Shown piece after piece: positions 1 to 8,045 of a DNA stretch of 25,549 nucleotides (positions are counted from its first letter, which is position 1; each line of letters begins with the position of its first letter). Where the stretch lies: positions 1 through 25,549 of IMG/VR virus record IMGVR_UViG_3300002917_000009, one strand, 5' to 3'. The stretch is from a virus. The position numbers and the translations under genes are program-made. The notes below the pieces were generated by a model. That model saw nothing but the letters and a program-made list of their open reading frames with translations, did not search any database and was not told the origin of the DNA.

Positions 1-1481
1 GTAATTCCACTTGGTTTTGTCCACGTGCCATTGGCGGTAAATGTCTGGGAATTTGATGAAATAGCAGTTAGAACTTGGTTTGTCCCTGTGCCTAGATCCT
101 GAAGATTTCCCGAAGTATTAGTCGCAAAGTAAGGAACGATGATCGTATTGTTATTGTCGTTGGCGTTGGCGATGTTTATACCCCAGCCACCGGAGCCGGT
201 AATGTTAATCGCGCCACCGATAGTATTATTGGATGACGAGGCTGTAAGTTTAATACCATCGGATATATTGGAAGTTATCAAAGATTCTGTGATGAAATTA
301 TTATTGCAGCCGGAAACAAACTGAATACCGATCCCCGTGTTAGAAGCCGCCTCTATTTCAAAGACGCAGTTAGTGACTGAAGTGCAGTTGTAGCCGTCCA
401 CGGTGTTGGAATCGGCCGCAGAGAAATAAAAGGGCGAAGATTTAATGTTGTTCAATACCGCTCCCGACCCGCCGTTAGAAACTGCGGCAACCTGAAGGAA
501 ATTACAGAACGAACCGTTAGTTAGTTCAAAACCGTTGGAAGTCGAAGACGCAGATGTGACCTGATTAGCTCCGATATTCATTAAATTGGTCAAAGAAAAC
601 CCTTTATTATTACTGACAAAAACGACATTATTTAAATTTAAATCCCTTACATCAGTTCCGACCAAAGCCGTCAACGTAGAATTTTTAATTGTCATTCCGG
701 TTAAAGTCACATTTTTTATCGGGGTTGCGATTCTATAAGTCCCTGCAAAAGTCGCGCCATCGGCGTAACCAGTGGCCAGAGTTAGATGAGTTGCATCAAC
801 AACATTTACAATTATGTACCACCTGTTGTTTATAAAAATCTGCTGTCCGATCATGGCCGCCGTCCAAGTAGTCCCCGAACCGACGACATTTACTCCACCC
901 CCGATGGAAGCAATCGTGCCTGTTGTATAAACAGAAGTTCCGGTCATTGTTGCATTATTGGCCGTGGTATTGAAATCTATCGTAGTGTTCCCTGATCCGG
1001 TGCCGATAATAGAAATATTGGAGTATAGAGTTAAGGACGAACCTAAAGTATATGTCCCTGTTTGTAAATATAATGTCCCGCCACCCGCAGTATTCAAGGT
1101 ATTAATCGCTGTTTGGAGATTATCAGTTGTAGCCGCTGTCACAATAGTTGTCCCGATAGTAATATTATTGACTGTGACATTCCCTGCCGCTGTTACTCGA
1201 AACGGGGCAGTAACGCGGTTTGACTGGTCTTTACCAGCCCAGAAAACAATATCAGAAGCAACTTGGGCGGTGTTAATCCCTCCACTGTTTGATCCGGCAC
1301 CGGTTTGAATATAACCTCGCTGAATACGCATTTTAAAGATCAAATTAGTCAATTTCTGGCTTAAAAGATGGTCAAAATCGCCTTGGTCAAATGGCTCTAC
1401 CACTTTTGGAGGAATTAAATAAGTCTCCTCGGTTTGATGAAGTGGGCCGTCGAGATAATAAATGTCGTGTTTTTCTTTCAT
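1..1481 (-). CDS. Beta-helix tailspike / pectate-lyase-like tail protein (3' end cut by window)
   Basis: Open from an ATG at 1481 to the window edge, 493 residues with no stop, so the C-terminus lies outside. Residues 1-110 look like a virion-attachment head region. Residues 119-170 (DNLQTAINTLNTAGGGTLYL onward) match the start of pectate-lyase-3 type right-handed beta-helix proteins. Asn- and Thr-rich short repeats then run to about residue 460 (for example NNNFITESLITSNISDGIKL). Residues 184-252 are a separate beta-rich insert also found in the adaptor gene at 3582. The last visible residues, FTANGTWTKPSGI, are typical of the start of a Gly-rich fibre domain. The likely role is binding or cutting a cell-surface polysaccharide. 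It starts 6 nt after the upstream gene's stop, with no Shine-Dalgarno. No catalytic residues can be assigned with certainty. Confidence 0.85.
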   Translation of the reverse strand, partial: MKEKHDIYYLDGPLHQTEETYLIPPKVVEPFDQGDFDHLLSQKLTNLIFKMRIQRGYIQTGAGSNSGGINTAQVASDIVFWAGKDQSNRVTAPFRVTAAGNVTVNNITIGTTIVTAATTDNLQTAINTLNTAGGGTLYLQTGTYTLGSSLTLYSNISIIGTGSGNTTIDFNTTANNATMTGTSVYTTGTIASIGGGVNVVGSGTTWTAAMIGQQIFINNRWYIIVNVVDATHLTLATGYADGATFAGTYRIATPIKNVTLTGMTIKNSTLTALVGTDVRDLNLNNVVFVSNNKGFSLTNLMNIGANQVTSASSTSNGFELTNGSFCNFLQVAAVSNGGSGAVLNNIKSSPFYFSAADSNTVDGYNCTSVTNCVFEIEAASNTGIGIQFVSGCNNNFITESLITSNISDGIKLTASSSNNTIGGAINITGSGGWGINIANANDNNNTIIVPYFATNTSGNLQDLGTGTNQVLTAISSNSQTFTANGTWTKPSGI

Positions 1482-1487
1482 AATTTT

Positions 1488-3089
1488 TTAGAAACTGTCC
1501 GGCTCATCATCTTCCACTTCACAATCCATTAGGATTGGAAATGAAATTGGGATCGGAGTAGTTAATCCCCAAACGAACTCCAAGATAAAATTATTTGAAC
1601 CGGTAACATCAAAAGCTAAACCTGGCATTTTCATAATAATTTTTCTCCGGCCGCCATAAGTCGCGTTATTGATTACCGGCAAAGACGCGATTGTATGGGA
1701 AGCGTCATCGTTATATAAAGTTGTAGTAATTTGGGTATTGGCATCCACGAGTCCGGCTAAAGGAATCCTTAATTTCATGATCCTAAATTTTCTGCCGATA
1801 TTAAACATAAAACGGAGTGTTGAGCCTAGAGTCGCCGAAGATGAATATTTATCCAATCCGTTCGCCGGTGTACCATCATGCCAACCGACGACCATTTTCG
1901 GGGCGACGTTTGAAGATTGCTGGGCGAATTTTAAAGCCGTCACAATTTGACTAACACCTGAAGTAGAAGGAGTCATAACCGCATGGATAGGCACTGGTTC
2001 CTGGGAGAGTCGGACATTTTTAGAGTTAAATCCAAAAACCACGCTTGAAGCTACAGGGTAAGTTATCCAACTACCCCAAACAACCCGATTACCTTTAGCG
2101 TCAATTGCTCCAGGAAAAGGCGAGTAACCTTCTTCTTGGTAAACAATTTCATGCAAAGAATCGCCGCCGACATAATGAGAAATTCTCATACCACTTTGAG
2201 CGTTACCAGAAAAAACCAGCAACTTGCCATTGACATCGTCGATCGCCGTGGCAAATGGATCAGCTAAGGGAATATTGCGGTAGAAACCAGAAGTATTAGT
2301 CGTATCCCACAAAATCAACCAACCATTGCCTTGATTAACTACGGTATCGGTCGATTGAAAACCGACAATAGCTAAATCATTAATATTGTAATTGACTAGA
2401 TCCATGGGGTAATAACCAAAAGGCAAAGCCAAAACTTGGTAAGCTGAACCGCTGTTGGTATCGCCTTCATTAGTAACCCGAGTGGTTTTGATCTTATTTA
2501 AATACCCTTGGCCATTTTTAAAGTCACAAAAGTATAAGGCGTTATCGCCTGGATTATATTGAGCCCAATGATTAGGCAAAGCCACCCCGCGAAAAGATGG
2601 GTAAGTCGTATTAGTTAAGGCTGTCTGAGTTCCCAAAGTCGCCCCTGTCCACACGGTATCAGTCAACGCAGGAACGCCGTCTAAAGGGCCATAACGGGAA
2701 ACATCAGTGCCAGTGGAAGTACCTAGTAGATAAATATAATTATTATAGTAAGCAGCTCCCGAGCAAGTTCCACCCGCCGCAGGGGCAATTAAGGTTTCCA
2801 CACCCAAAGCTGAATTATAAGAAATCAACCGTCCGTTATTTAAAACAACATAAGTCAAGGTATTTTTCGGATTGGTGATGATGTTGATTATCGGAGCATT
2901 GACGTTGACTCCGGAGAATTTGGAATAACCGATAGGGACGGCTAAACCGGAAGTTCTAATATCAGTAGAACTGATTGGGAAGTCCGGATCTATCGCAAGA
3001 GACGAATTGTATGTCCCTTTCATATTGAAATACATCGCAGGACTCCATCCATTTAATATCGAGTCGATTCTTAATTTTAGGATTGCCAT
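1488..3089 (-). CDS. Beta-propeller-like tail hub / stopper protein
   Basis: 533 residues. The body is a series of short beta segments ending in aromatic and Gly residues (LTYVVLNNGRLISYNS, YYNNYIYLLGTSTG, GKLLVFSGNAQSG, GNRVVWGSW), the pattern of a beta-propeller. The last ~140 residues look like a beta-sandwich. It lies between the adaptor gene (3582) and the beta-helix tailspike. In P22-like podoviruses this slot holds the gp10 hub, a propeller of about 470 residues that closes the portal-adaptor channel. The assignment rests on order and fold pattern, not on a recognised motif. Its ATG overlaps the stop of the HNH gene upstream (TAATG), so translation is probably coupled. It shares the MAIL- start with the 8046 gene. 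It could instead be a receptor-binding propeller. Confidence 0.65.
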   Translation of the reverse strand: MAILKLRIDSILNGWSPAMYFNMKGTYNSSLAIDPDFPISSTDIRTSGLAVPIGYSKFSGVNVNAPIINIITNPKNTLTYVVLNNGRLISYNSALGVETLIAPAAGGTCSGAAYYNNYIYLLGTSTGTDVSRYGPLDGVPALTDTVWTGATLGTQTALTNTTYPSFRGVALPNHWAQYNPGDNALYFCDFKNGQGYLNKIKTTRVTNEGDTNSGSAYQVLALPFGYYPMDLVNYNINDLAIVGFQSTDTVVNQGNGWLILWDTTNTSGFYRNIPLADPFATAIDDVNGKLLVFSGNAQSGMRISHYVGGDSLHEIVYQEEGYSPFPGAIDAKGNRVVWGSWITYPVASSVVFGFNSKNVRLSQEPVPIHAVMTPSTSGVSQIVTALKFAQQSSNVAPKMVVGWHDGTPANGLDKYSSSATLGSTLRFMFNIGRKFRIMKLRIPLAGLVDANTQITTTLYNDDASHTIASLPVINNATYGGRRKIIMKMPGLAFDVTGSNNFILEFVWGLTTPIPISFPILMDCEVEDDEPDSF

Positions 3090-3577
3090 TAGATTTTATT
3101 TAAATAAGCAAATTGACCAAAAAATTGTTTGGCGGCTTGATTGTAAGCAAGAGCGGCTTGATTTTCATTATCATAGCTTCCTAAGTTCCTTGTTTTATGA
3201 TTTATACAGATTTGAGCAATCCACTTCTTATTATTAGGAAATTTTGTTACACCCTTAAATTTGGATAAACTATTCTTATGAGGCTTACTATTAAAAAGAT
3301 TTTGTTTTTTATAGCATAATCGTAAGTTACTTAGGACATTATTTAATCCATTTCCATCTATATGGTCTACTTCCTTATTCTTAGGAGCTTCCATAATCAA
3401 ACGATGCATATAGATTTTATTCGATTTTCCTTTAGAACCCTTAATCCATTGGGTTCGTTGAGCATATAAATTTCCATGTTTATCTGTATGGCAAAACCAT
3501 TTCCATTGACTCAGGAAATCAAAATTTTCATCATCTACAATGGTTTTTTTATTTTGAGTTAATTCAATATATTTCAT
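3089..3577 (-). CDS. HNH-AP2 homing endonuclease
   Basis: 162 residues. The N-terminal part is MKYIELTQ followed by a Trp-rich segment (QWKWFC). A central HNH-3 type nuclease has HRLIM, then VDHIDGNGLNN and NLRLC. The C-terminal AP2 DNA-binding domain runs from about residue 108, with SKFKGV, a W.AQI core, LGSYDNENQAALAYNQAA and a final YLN. These proteins cut unoccupied alleles and spread by repair; they serve no virion function. It is a paralogue of the gene at 19490, with the same start and domain order. It sits exactly between the adaptor and hub genes, joined by TAATG to the hub, so it is a free-standing insertion that leaves both neighbours intact. More AT-rich than the structural genes around it. 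Confidence 0.9.
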   Translation of the reverse strand: MKYIELTQNKKTIVDDENFDFLSQWKWFCHTDKHGNLYAQRTQWIKGSKGKSNKIYMHRLIMEAPKNKEVDHIDGNGLNNVLSNLRLCYKKQNLFNSKPHKNSLSKFKGVTKFPNNKKWIAQICINHKTRNLGSYDNENQAALAYNQAAKQFFGQFAYLNKI

Positions 3578-3581
3578 AAAA

Positions 3582-4745
3582 TTATGGGCCAGTATTAGAA
3601 ATTAATAAATTTGGATTTACGATAACATACGGTGATTCACCAGAATCAAGGACAGGTGAGGCTTGTTTGTCGGATTGTTCATCATCCATCTGTTGGTATA
3701 GGCCTTTAAACAATCCGTTGTAGAGCTCAAATTTAGTCTTATCTGGCGAGACCGTGGCAAAGTACTGGCGGGCGGCATCCCAAACAGGCAGGTCGGTATA
3801 GCCTTCGGGAAAAGCTGACATCTGGCCTAGAGTATAAACCGCCGTCCCAGAAGCAATTGAATTACCAGTATAATTGCGAACTAACGATAAAGTTGTGGCA
3901 CTGATATTTAATATCGTATGCACGCCAGATTGAACGCCGGACGTGTTAATAGCAGCACCTCCAGCACTGGCAGAGACCTGGAAGGCATTAGCAGTTAAAC
4001 CGGTGGATAAGACGTAATAATTCGTCCCAGTAGAAAGTCCTGTGGGCAGGGCTCCGGTCGTTGTAAAATTAATAACATCGTTGGCAACCAAGCCATGATT
4101 GGTCGCAGTAATCACGGCGGGTGTCGCAATAGTTATGGTAAAGATGCTGATTAAATTATTGACCTCATACCAAAACCCATCGCCGGTGTTGGCGGAATTA
4201 GAATCGGTAATTCTTAAATATCGACCCCCCATTTGTTGGGTAAAAGCAGTCCCAGTGGCAACGATTTGTCTCGTGCCATTGGTCGCTGTCGTAATCGAGC
4301 CAGTTATGTAATCGGCAAGGGTCAAGTCTTTGACAATCTTTTTATAAATCAATCCAATGCCGTTGCCTGACGTGGCCGGAGTTGGCCAGATCCAAACCTG
4401 CCCGCCAAAGATATAAAAGAATAAAGGGATGTCGGCGGTGTAAGACACTAAGTTAATCCGATCCCATTCATCTCGAAGCGTGATCAGTCTTGGTACCCAA
4501 CGAAAATTCGAAACCGTGATGTACATGCTTTTAAACTTGCCGTTAATCTGAGGCATGTTGTAATTTTGCTGGTTTGCAACAGTGACTAACGATTTGTCTT
4601 CTTTTTCCAAAAACGGCCAGTCTTTAGAAGCCAAAATTCGCTTTTCCGATTGGTTCATTAAACGATCCCCTAAATTTAGGGTATTGATATCTGAGGCGTT
4701 TGTAATGTCTTGCCATTGTTGGCGTCTGCCGGTATAACTTAGCGT
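3582..4745 (-). CDS. Head-tail adaptor (connector) protein, probable ACG start
   Basis: A family of phage adaptors that dock under the portal. Recognisable pieces are ILASKDWPFLEKED near the N-terminus, PLFFYIFGGQVWIWPTP and the closing PEGYTDLPVWDAARQYF. The first ATG is at 4658 (358 residues), but the frame stays open upstream and reads TGRRQQWQDITN...LNLGDRLMN, which matches the usual N-terminus of this family. The only start-like codon there is ACG at 4745, 9 nt after AAGGGAG, giving 387 residues. Either a rare ACG start or a T-to-C change from ATG is possible. Residues about 120-280 (ATG numbering) are a beta module like that in the tailspike, itself split by a second inserted domain at 172-249 (HGLVANDVINF...). 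The C-terminus is a helical tail. Confidence 0.78.
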   Translation of the reverse strand, partial: TLSYTGRRQQWQDITNASDINTLNLGDRLMNQSEKRILASKDWPFLEKEDKSLVTVANQQNYNMPQINGKFKSMYITVSNFRWVPRLITLRDEWDRINLVSYTADIPLFFYIFGGQVWIWPTPATSGNGIGLIYKKIVKDLTLADYITGSITTATNGTRQIVATGTAFTQQMGGRYLRITDSNSANTGDGFWYEVNNLISIFTITIATPAVITATNHGLVANDVINFTTTGALPTGLSTGTNYYVLSTGLTANAFQVSASAGGAAINTSGVQSGVHTILNISATTLSLVRNYTGNSIASGTAVYTLGQMSAFPEGYTDLPVWDAARQYFATVSPDKTKFELYNGLFKGLYQQMDDEQSDKQASPVLDSGESPYVIVNPNLLISNTGP

Positions 4746-4763
4746 ATATTTATTCTCCCTTAA

Positions 4764-5036
4764 TTATTTATAAAGTATCCGTTTCCTTTTTTCTAACTCA
4801 TTTTCTAATTCATTTAATTCTTTTAACAACTTTGACCGTTTCAATTGAATCATATTGACAAATATCAAAAAATCTTTTTCTAACTTTTCTTTTATCGGAT
4901 CTATTCTTTCTTTTAACTCCTCGTAAGTTTCTCTGGCTCCCTTTAAGAGACTCTGATAATGCGCCAATTCTTCCACTACCGCTGTTTTAGCGATTTGATT
5001 TTGGGTATTCACTTCTTTAGGACTAATAAGTTTCAT
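4764..5036 (-). CDS. Coiled-coil protein, unknown, in tail module
   Basis: 90 residues, almost all predicted helix, with heptad-like Leu/Ile spacing from residue 20 to the end (KEKLEKDFLIFVNMIQLKRS, then KELNELENELEKRKRIL). It begins with ATG overlapping the stop of the 5036 gene (TAATG) and ends 18 nt before the probable ACG start of the adaptor. It is charged, with no signal peptide and no Cys. A rod or chaperone role beside the adaptor is possible, but I recognise no family. In P22 the needle protein gp26 is a coiled coil near this locus, but at 90 residues this one is far too short to equate with it. Confidence 0.7.
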   Translation of the reverse strand: MKLISPKEVNTQNQIAKTAVVEELAHYQSLLKGARETYEELKERIDPIKEKLEKDFLIFVNMIQLKRSKLLKELNELENELEKRKRILYK

Positions 5037-6172
5037 TAATAGGTATATGAATCAATAGCGGTTCCAGCCGTAACCACAGGCACGCGAGTTGTGCCACCAT
5101 TATTTATAAAGAACGACTGCAAAATTTTACCTCTGGCGTTTAACTGGTATTTACCGTCGCTATCTTTATACAAAAGCGAAGTATTTTGGCCTTCCCAACC
5201 GCCCCAGTTGTTAAAACCGACTAGATGACCATTTGGTGACACAAGACTATCTCTAAGTGATTTATAAAATTGAATAAGAAAAGCCAGGCGATTCTCTTCA
5301 GTTAGAGCAGCGGATGTTGACATAGCATTAGGTAAGTCTCCCCATTCGCCCCAGAACTGGTTGACACCGGCGCAACCATTATTGCCAATACCATCCCAGT
5401 CTTTGCCCAGATAAAGTTGCGCCCAATCATTTACGTAATCAGACGGTTTATTAAACAAGGCTCCTCGACGTTGACCGTAGTAGTCGGCTCCAACCATACT
5501 TTGATTACTAAAAAGAGAAGAAGCTAACCATCCACTAGCTGCCTCTGAAAAATTATTATGCGACATAAAAGTTAAAGTTACATTCTGAGCAGTTGCATAA
5601 GTGCTTGTTATGGTATTAAGCTGGGGAAACAAGGACATGTATCCAGCTTGGTTGGTAAAGAAGTTGGCCCCAAAAGCATTAGTAGTTCCTTCTGGAATTG
5701 GAGCAAATACGTCTCCGGTAGCGACACGTGTTCCGACGTGATTATTTAAGTATCGATAATAACGCCCACACCAGGTAGTATTTCCATCCGCAGCGGAAGA
5801 GGCTGCCGTTCCTAGAGCCGTTCCAGTATCAAAAGGAAAGCCCCAGATATTTTCTATTCCGCAGAATGCTCCGCGATGAATAACTTTTAAAAATCCGCCA
5901 TAAGTTCCTGACCCATAAACATTGGGTTGAGCATGAATAATACTGCACCAATCTTGAGTCTCCGACTCAACCGTTCTTGGAGAAGGAGTGGTACTACCGA
6001 CAGAAATAAGTCTGGCGTTGTCATCCATGACAACAGAAATTGCAATATGAGTAACACCCATAGTTGCGATGCGAGCAACTAAATCTGTCTTTTCAACTGT
6101 CGTCAACTGAGAAGTCAAAGTGTCCTTTGTCTTCTTCATTATGTCGCAACTTTTGTAAGTTAAATTAAACAT
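5036..6172 (-). CDS. Hydrolase-like virion protein, possible TIM-barrel glycoside hydrolase
   Basis: 378 residues from an ATG at 6172, 8 nt after the stop of the GH5 gene. A longer frame reaches 6304 but lies inside the GH5 gene, and an ATG at 6139 is also possible. The sequence alternates beta strands and Trp/aromatic loops in a barrel-like way: VTHIAISVVMDD, GGFLKVIHRGAFCGIENIWG, VTLTFMSHNNFSE, NQFWGEWGDLPN, HLVGFNNWGGWEGQ. The Glu in FWGEWGD sits where many clan GH-A enzymes carry a catalytic Glu, and NNFSE could hold another. This is pattern reading only. Placement beside a real GH5 and a LamG protein supports a carbohydrate role. Structure comparison would decide between an active enzyme and a receptor-binding scaffold. 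Confidence 0.6.
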   Translation of the reverse strand: MFNLTYKSCDIMKKTKDTLTSQLTTVEKTDLVARIATMGVTHIAISVVMDDNARLISVGSTTPSPRTVESETQDWCSIIHAQPNVYGSGTYGGFLKVIHRGAFCGIENIWGFPFDTGTALGTAASSAADGNTTWCGRYYRYLNNHVGTRVATGDVFAPIPEGTTNAFGANFFTNQAGYMSLFPQLNTITSTYATAQNVTLTFMSHNNFSEAASGWLASSLFSNQSMVGADYYGQRRGALFNKPSDYVNDWAQLYLGKDWDGIGNNGCAGVNQFWGEWGDLPNAMSTSAALTEENRLAFLIQFYKSLRDSLVSPNGHLVGFNNWGGWEGQNTSLLYKDSDGKYQLNARGKILQSFFINNGGTTRVPVVTAGTAIDSYTY

Positions 6173-6180
6173 AAGTAAGG

Positions 6181-7284
6181 TTAATAGTTTATCGTTCCTA
6201 AATGATTCTGAAGTATTTTCATCTGGTCTGCTTCGATAGCCGGAACAAGAGGAGAATTGGGTTGAGCTGTAGAAACTGCCGAATACCATTGCCCTGTAGC
6301 CCAATGAGTACCGGCGATGTTGTAAGCATCCATGACGTTCATAAAGTCACTGAGAGCAGACAGATAAGCTTCATCTGTAGTTGGGATAGTTCCCCCTATA
6401 TATATATTATTATTCGGTACTCCATATTCACCGAGGAACAATGCTGGGTAACCCCCGACGGTTAAGCCCCTATTATTGACCCAGGTGGCTACAGTAATTA
6501 GGAAATCCCCGCCTGCTTGAATACCAAGTCCTGAGCCGGCAAAACCAGCGTTAGCTCCAGCGTAGGTTCCAGAATGGTCGGAATCAAAATAGTAATGCCA
6601 GGAATAGTAAAGTTTATTGGCAACACTGTCAGTAAACCAGGGAGTGGGGTTAGCTCCGTAGTCACCTACGAAATTCTGTAGTCCTGACCAGTTATCAGTC
6701 TCAGCAACGATATAATGTCCAGTGTCAACGGCCCGGATTGCGACTATTGCCGCATTAGCCGCCAATGTCCATGTTGCCGTAGTGTTATAAGTTGCAGGCG
6801 TCGTCTGGACGGGCATGGCGTTTGGTTCATTCATTAAGTCATAGCCCCAAACATTTGCATTACCCACATAACGAGTAGCGACTTTAGTCCACAAGTCTGT
6901 AAAATTTGCTTGAGTCAGTTGAGCTGAGCCAATCTTACGATTAACGCCTGATACATCCCTACCACCAAAGTTATGACATTCTAAAAGGACTTTAAGTGAG
7001 GCTCCTGACGCCCACGTGTTGATAATGGTGTCGAGATACCCCATGTAGGTTGCATCTAACGCTCCCCCAACAGTGGGTTGAGCACGCTCCCATAGGAAGG
7101 GGACTCTGACTATATTGAATCCCTTGTTTCTGACGTAATTGAAATCCTGCTGAGTGTTCTTCGTGTAATTGGTCCCTTCTACTCCTGGTAACGTAGCAGG
7201 AGCCATCTCGAGACCTGACATGTTGAGACCTCTGGGAACAGGGGCTTTTGATGGACCGATTTGTCTACGTAATGTTCTTGCCAT
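6181..7284 (-). CDS. GH5-type glycanase (cellulase-like) virion protein
   Basis: 367 residues; the barrel fills nearly the whole protein. Clan GH-A / family 5 marks are in order: RGLNMSGLE at 18-26, FNIVRVPFLWER at 56-67 with the conserved Arg, CHNFGG with His104, YDLMNEPNA with the acid/base Glu153 of the NEP motif, SWHYY with His230, FLGEYG with the nucleophile Glu286, and HWATGQW near 327-333. GH5 enzymes hydrolyse beta-1,4 glucans, mannans or related polymers with retention of configuration. No signal peptide is seen. The start MARTL matches the LamG protein next to it, and the stop/start gaps are only a few bases, so it probably belongs to the virion as a depolymerase. Substrate cannot be read from sequence. 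Confidence 0.88.
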   Translation of the reverse strand: MARTLRRQIGPSKAPVPRGLNMSGLEMAPATLPGVEGTNYTKNTQQDFNYVRNKGFNIVRVPFLWERAQPTVGGALDATYMGYLDTIINTWASGASLKVLLECHNFGGRDVSGVNRKIGSAQLTQANFTDLWTKVATRYVGNANVWGYDLMNEPNAMPVQTTPATYNTTATWTLAANAAIVAIRAVDTGHYIVAETDNWSGLQNFVGDYGANPTPWFTDSVANKLYYSWHYYFDSDHSGTYAGANAGFAGSGLGIQAGGDFLITVATWVNNRGLTVGGYPALFLGEYGVPNNNIYIGGTIPTTDEAYLSALSDFMNVMDAYNIAGTHWATGQWYSAVSTAQPNSPLVPAIEADQMKILQNHLGTINY

Positions 7285-7288
7285 AAAA

Positions 7289-8023
7289 TTAAGCTAAAGT
7301 GCGAGTTCCTGCGACTGTGCGAGCAGGGATGTTGGTAATCCAAACAGTTCCGGTTATGAAAGTGACAGTACCTTGTATAGTGCCCGTATTTCCCGCAACA
7401 GAAGAATCGACTACGGTAGTTGCGCCAGTTGTCTCATCAAACTTATACCAAAGAACTAAATTAGAGGTACTTGGATTGTTTTGTGGATTATTTCCGTAAA
7501 TCTGTAAAAGTTCAGCGGTTGATAAAGCACGGGTATAAATTCTGGCATCATCGATGTACCCATTAAATACGTTTGTATATGTATTGCTTGTAGTGTTATG
7601 AGTACAGCCAACAGTAGTATCGACTTGAGGGGAGTTGAAAGTTCCTGTAATAACAGCACCTTCAGCAACGCCATTTAAATACATTTGCGTGTTGGTACCT
7701 GTGCGAATGAATGCGACGTGATACCACGTCAGGGTTGATAGTACTGTGGTGCCTGATCCTCCCCAGACACCGCCAGGATCATTTACTTCTAATTGTGAAG
7801 ATGCATTAAGAACAAAATTCCAGCCACCATTACCGTTTCCGGTTTGGCCATTCTTTATTAACGTTACCTTTCCTGAAGGTACTACGCTAATATAAATCCA
7901 AGCTGAAGCCGTGTAATCTCCAGTATTACCGTCAGCGACAATGCTCCGTTGAATACCATTACCATTGCTTCCATTAAATACAGCGGCATTGCCTCTAACT
8001 TGTGCAACTAAAGTTCTAGCCAT
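7289..8023 (-). CDS. LamG / concanavalin-like lectin-fold virion protein
   Basis: 244 residues. Residues about 10-170 are a LamG (ConA-like jelly roll) domain: AVFNGSNGNGIQ, YTASAWIYI, WYHVAFIRTGTNTQMYLNG, GYIDDARIYTRALSTAELLQIYG. After it, residues about 183-215 read NLVLWYKFDETTG...VVDSSVAGNTGTIQG, which is the motif that normally opens a LamG domain. The order is therefore permuted, or a second domain is truncated. LamG domains bind glycans. The protein shares MARTL at its N-terminus with the GH5 gene that follows 4 nt later, suggesting a common attachment peptide. The leader lacks a Shine-Dalgarno. A binding partner to the glycanase downstream is the simplest reading. Confidence 0.82.
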   Translation of the reverse strand: MARTLVAQVRGNAAVFNGSNGNGIQRSIVADGNTGDYTASAWIYISVVPSGKVTLIKNGQTGNGNGGWNFVLNASSQLEVNDPGGVWGGSGTTVLSTLTWYHVAFIRTGTNTQMYLNGVAEGAVITGTFNSPQVDTTVGCTHNTTSNTYTNVFNGYIDDARIYTRALSTAELLQIYGNNPQNNPSTSNLVLWYKFDETTGATTVVDSSVAGNTGTIQGTVTFITGTVWITNIPARTVAGTRTLA

Positions 8024-8045
8024 GTTAAGATAATTGAATAATTAA

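Noticed and set aside
139-1308. Plus-strand open frames in the first 1.3 kb
   Set aside because: They are antisense to the beta-helix gene, which reads without a stop on the minus strand with clear family motifs.
5887-6078. Minus-strand frame with hydrophobic segments
   Set aside because: Alternate-frame shadow of the 5036 gene, no leader and low-quality composition.
6172-6304. Longer start for the 5036 gene
   Set aside because: It would overlap the conserved C-terminus of the GH5 gene by over 120 nt, and the extra residues look non-coding.
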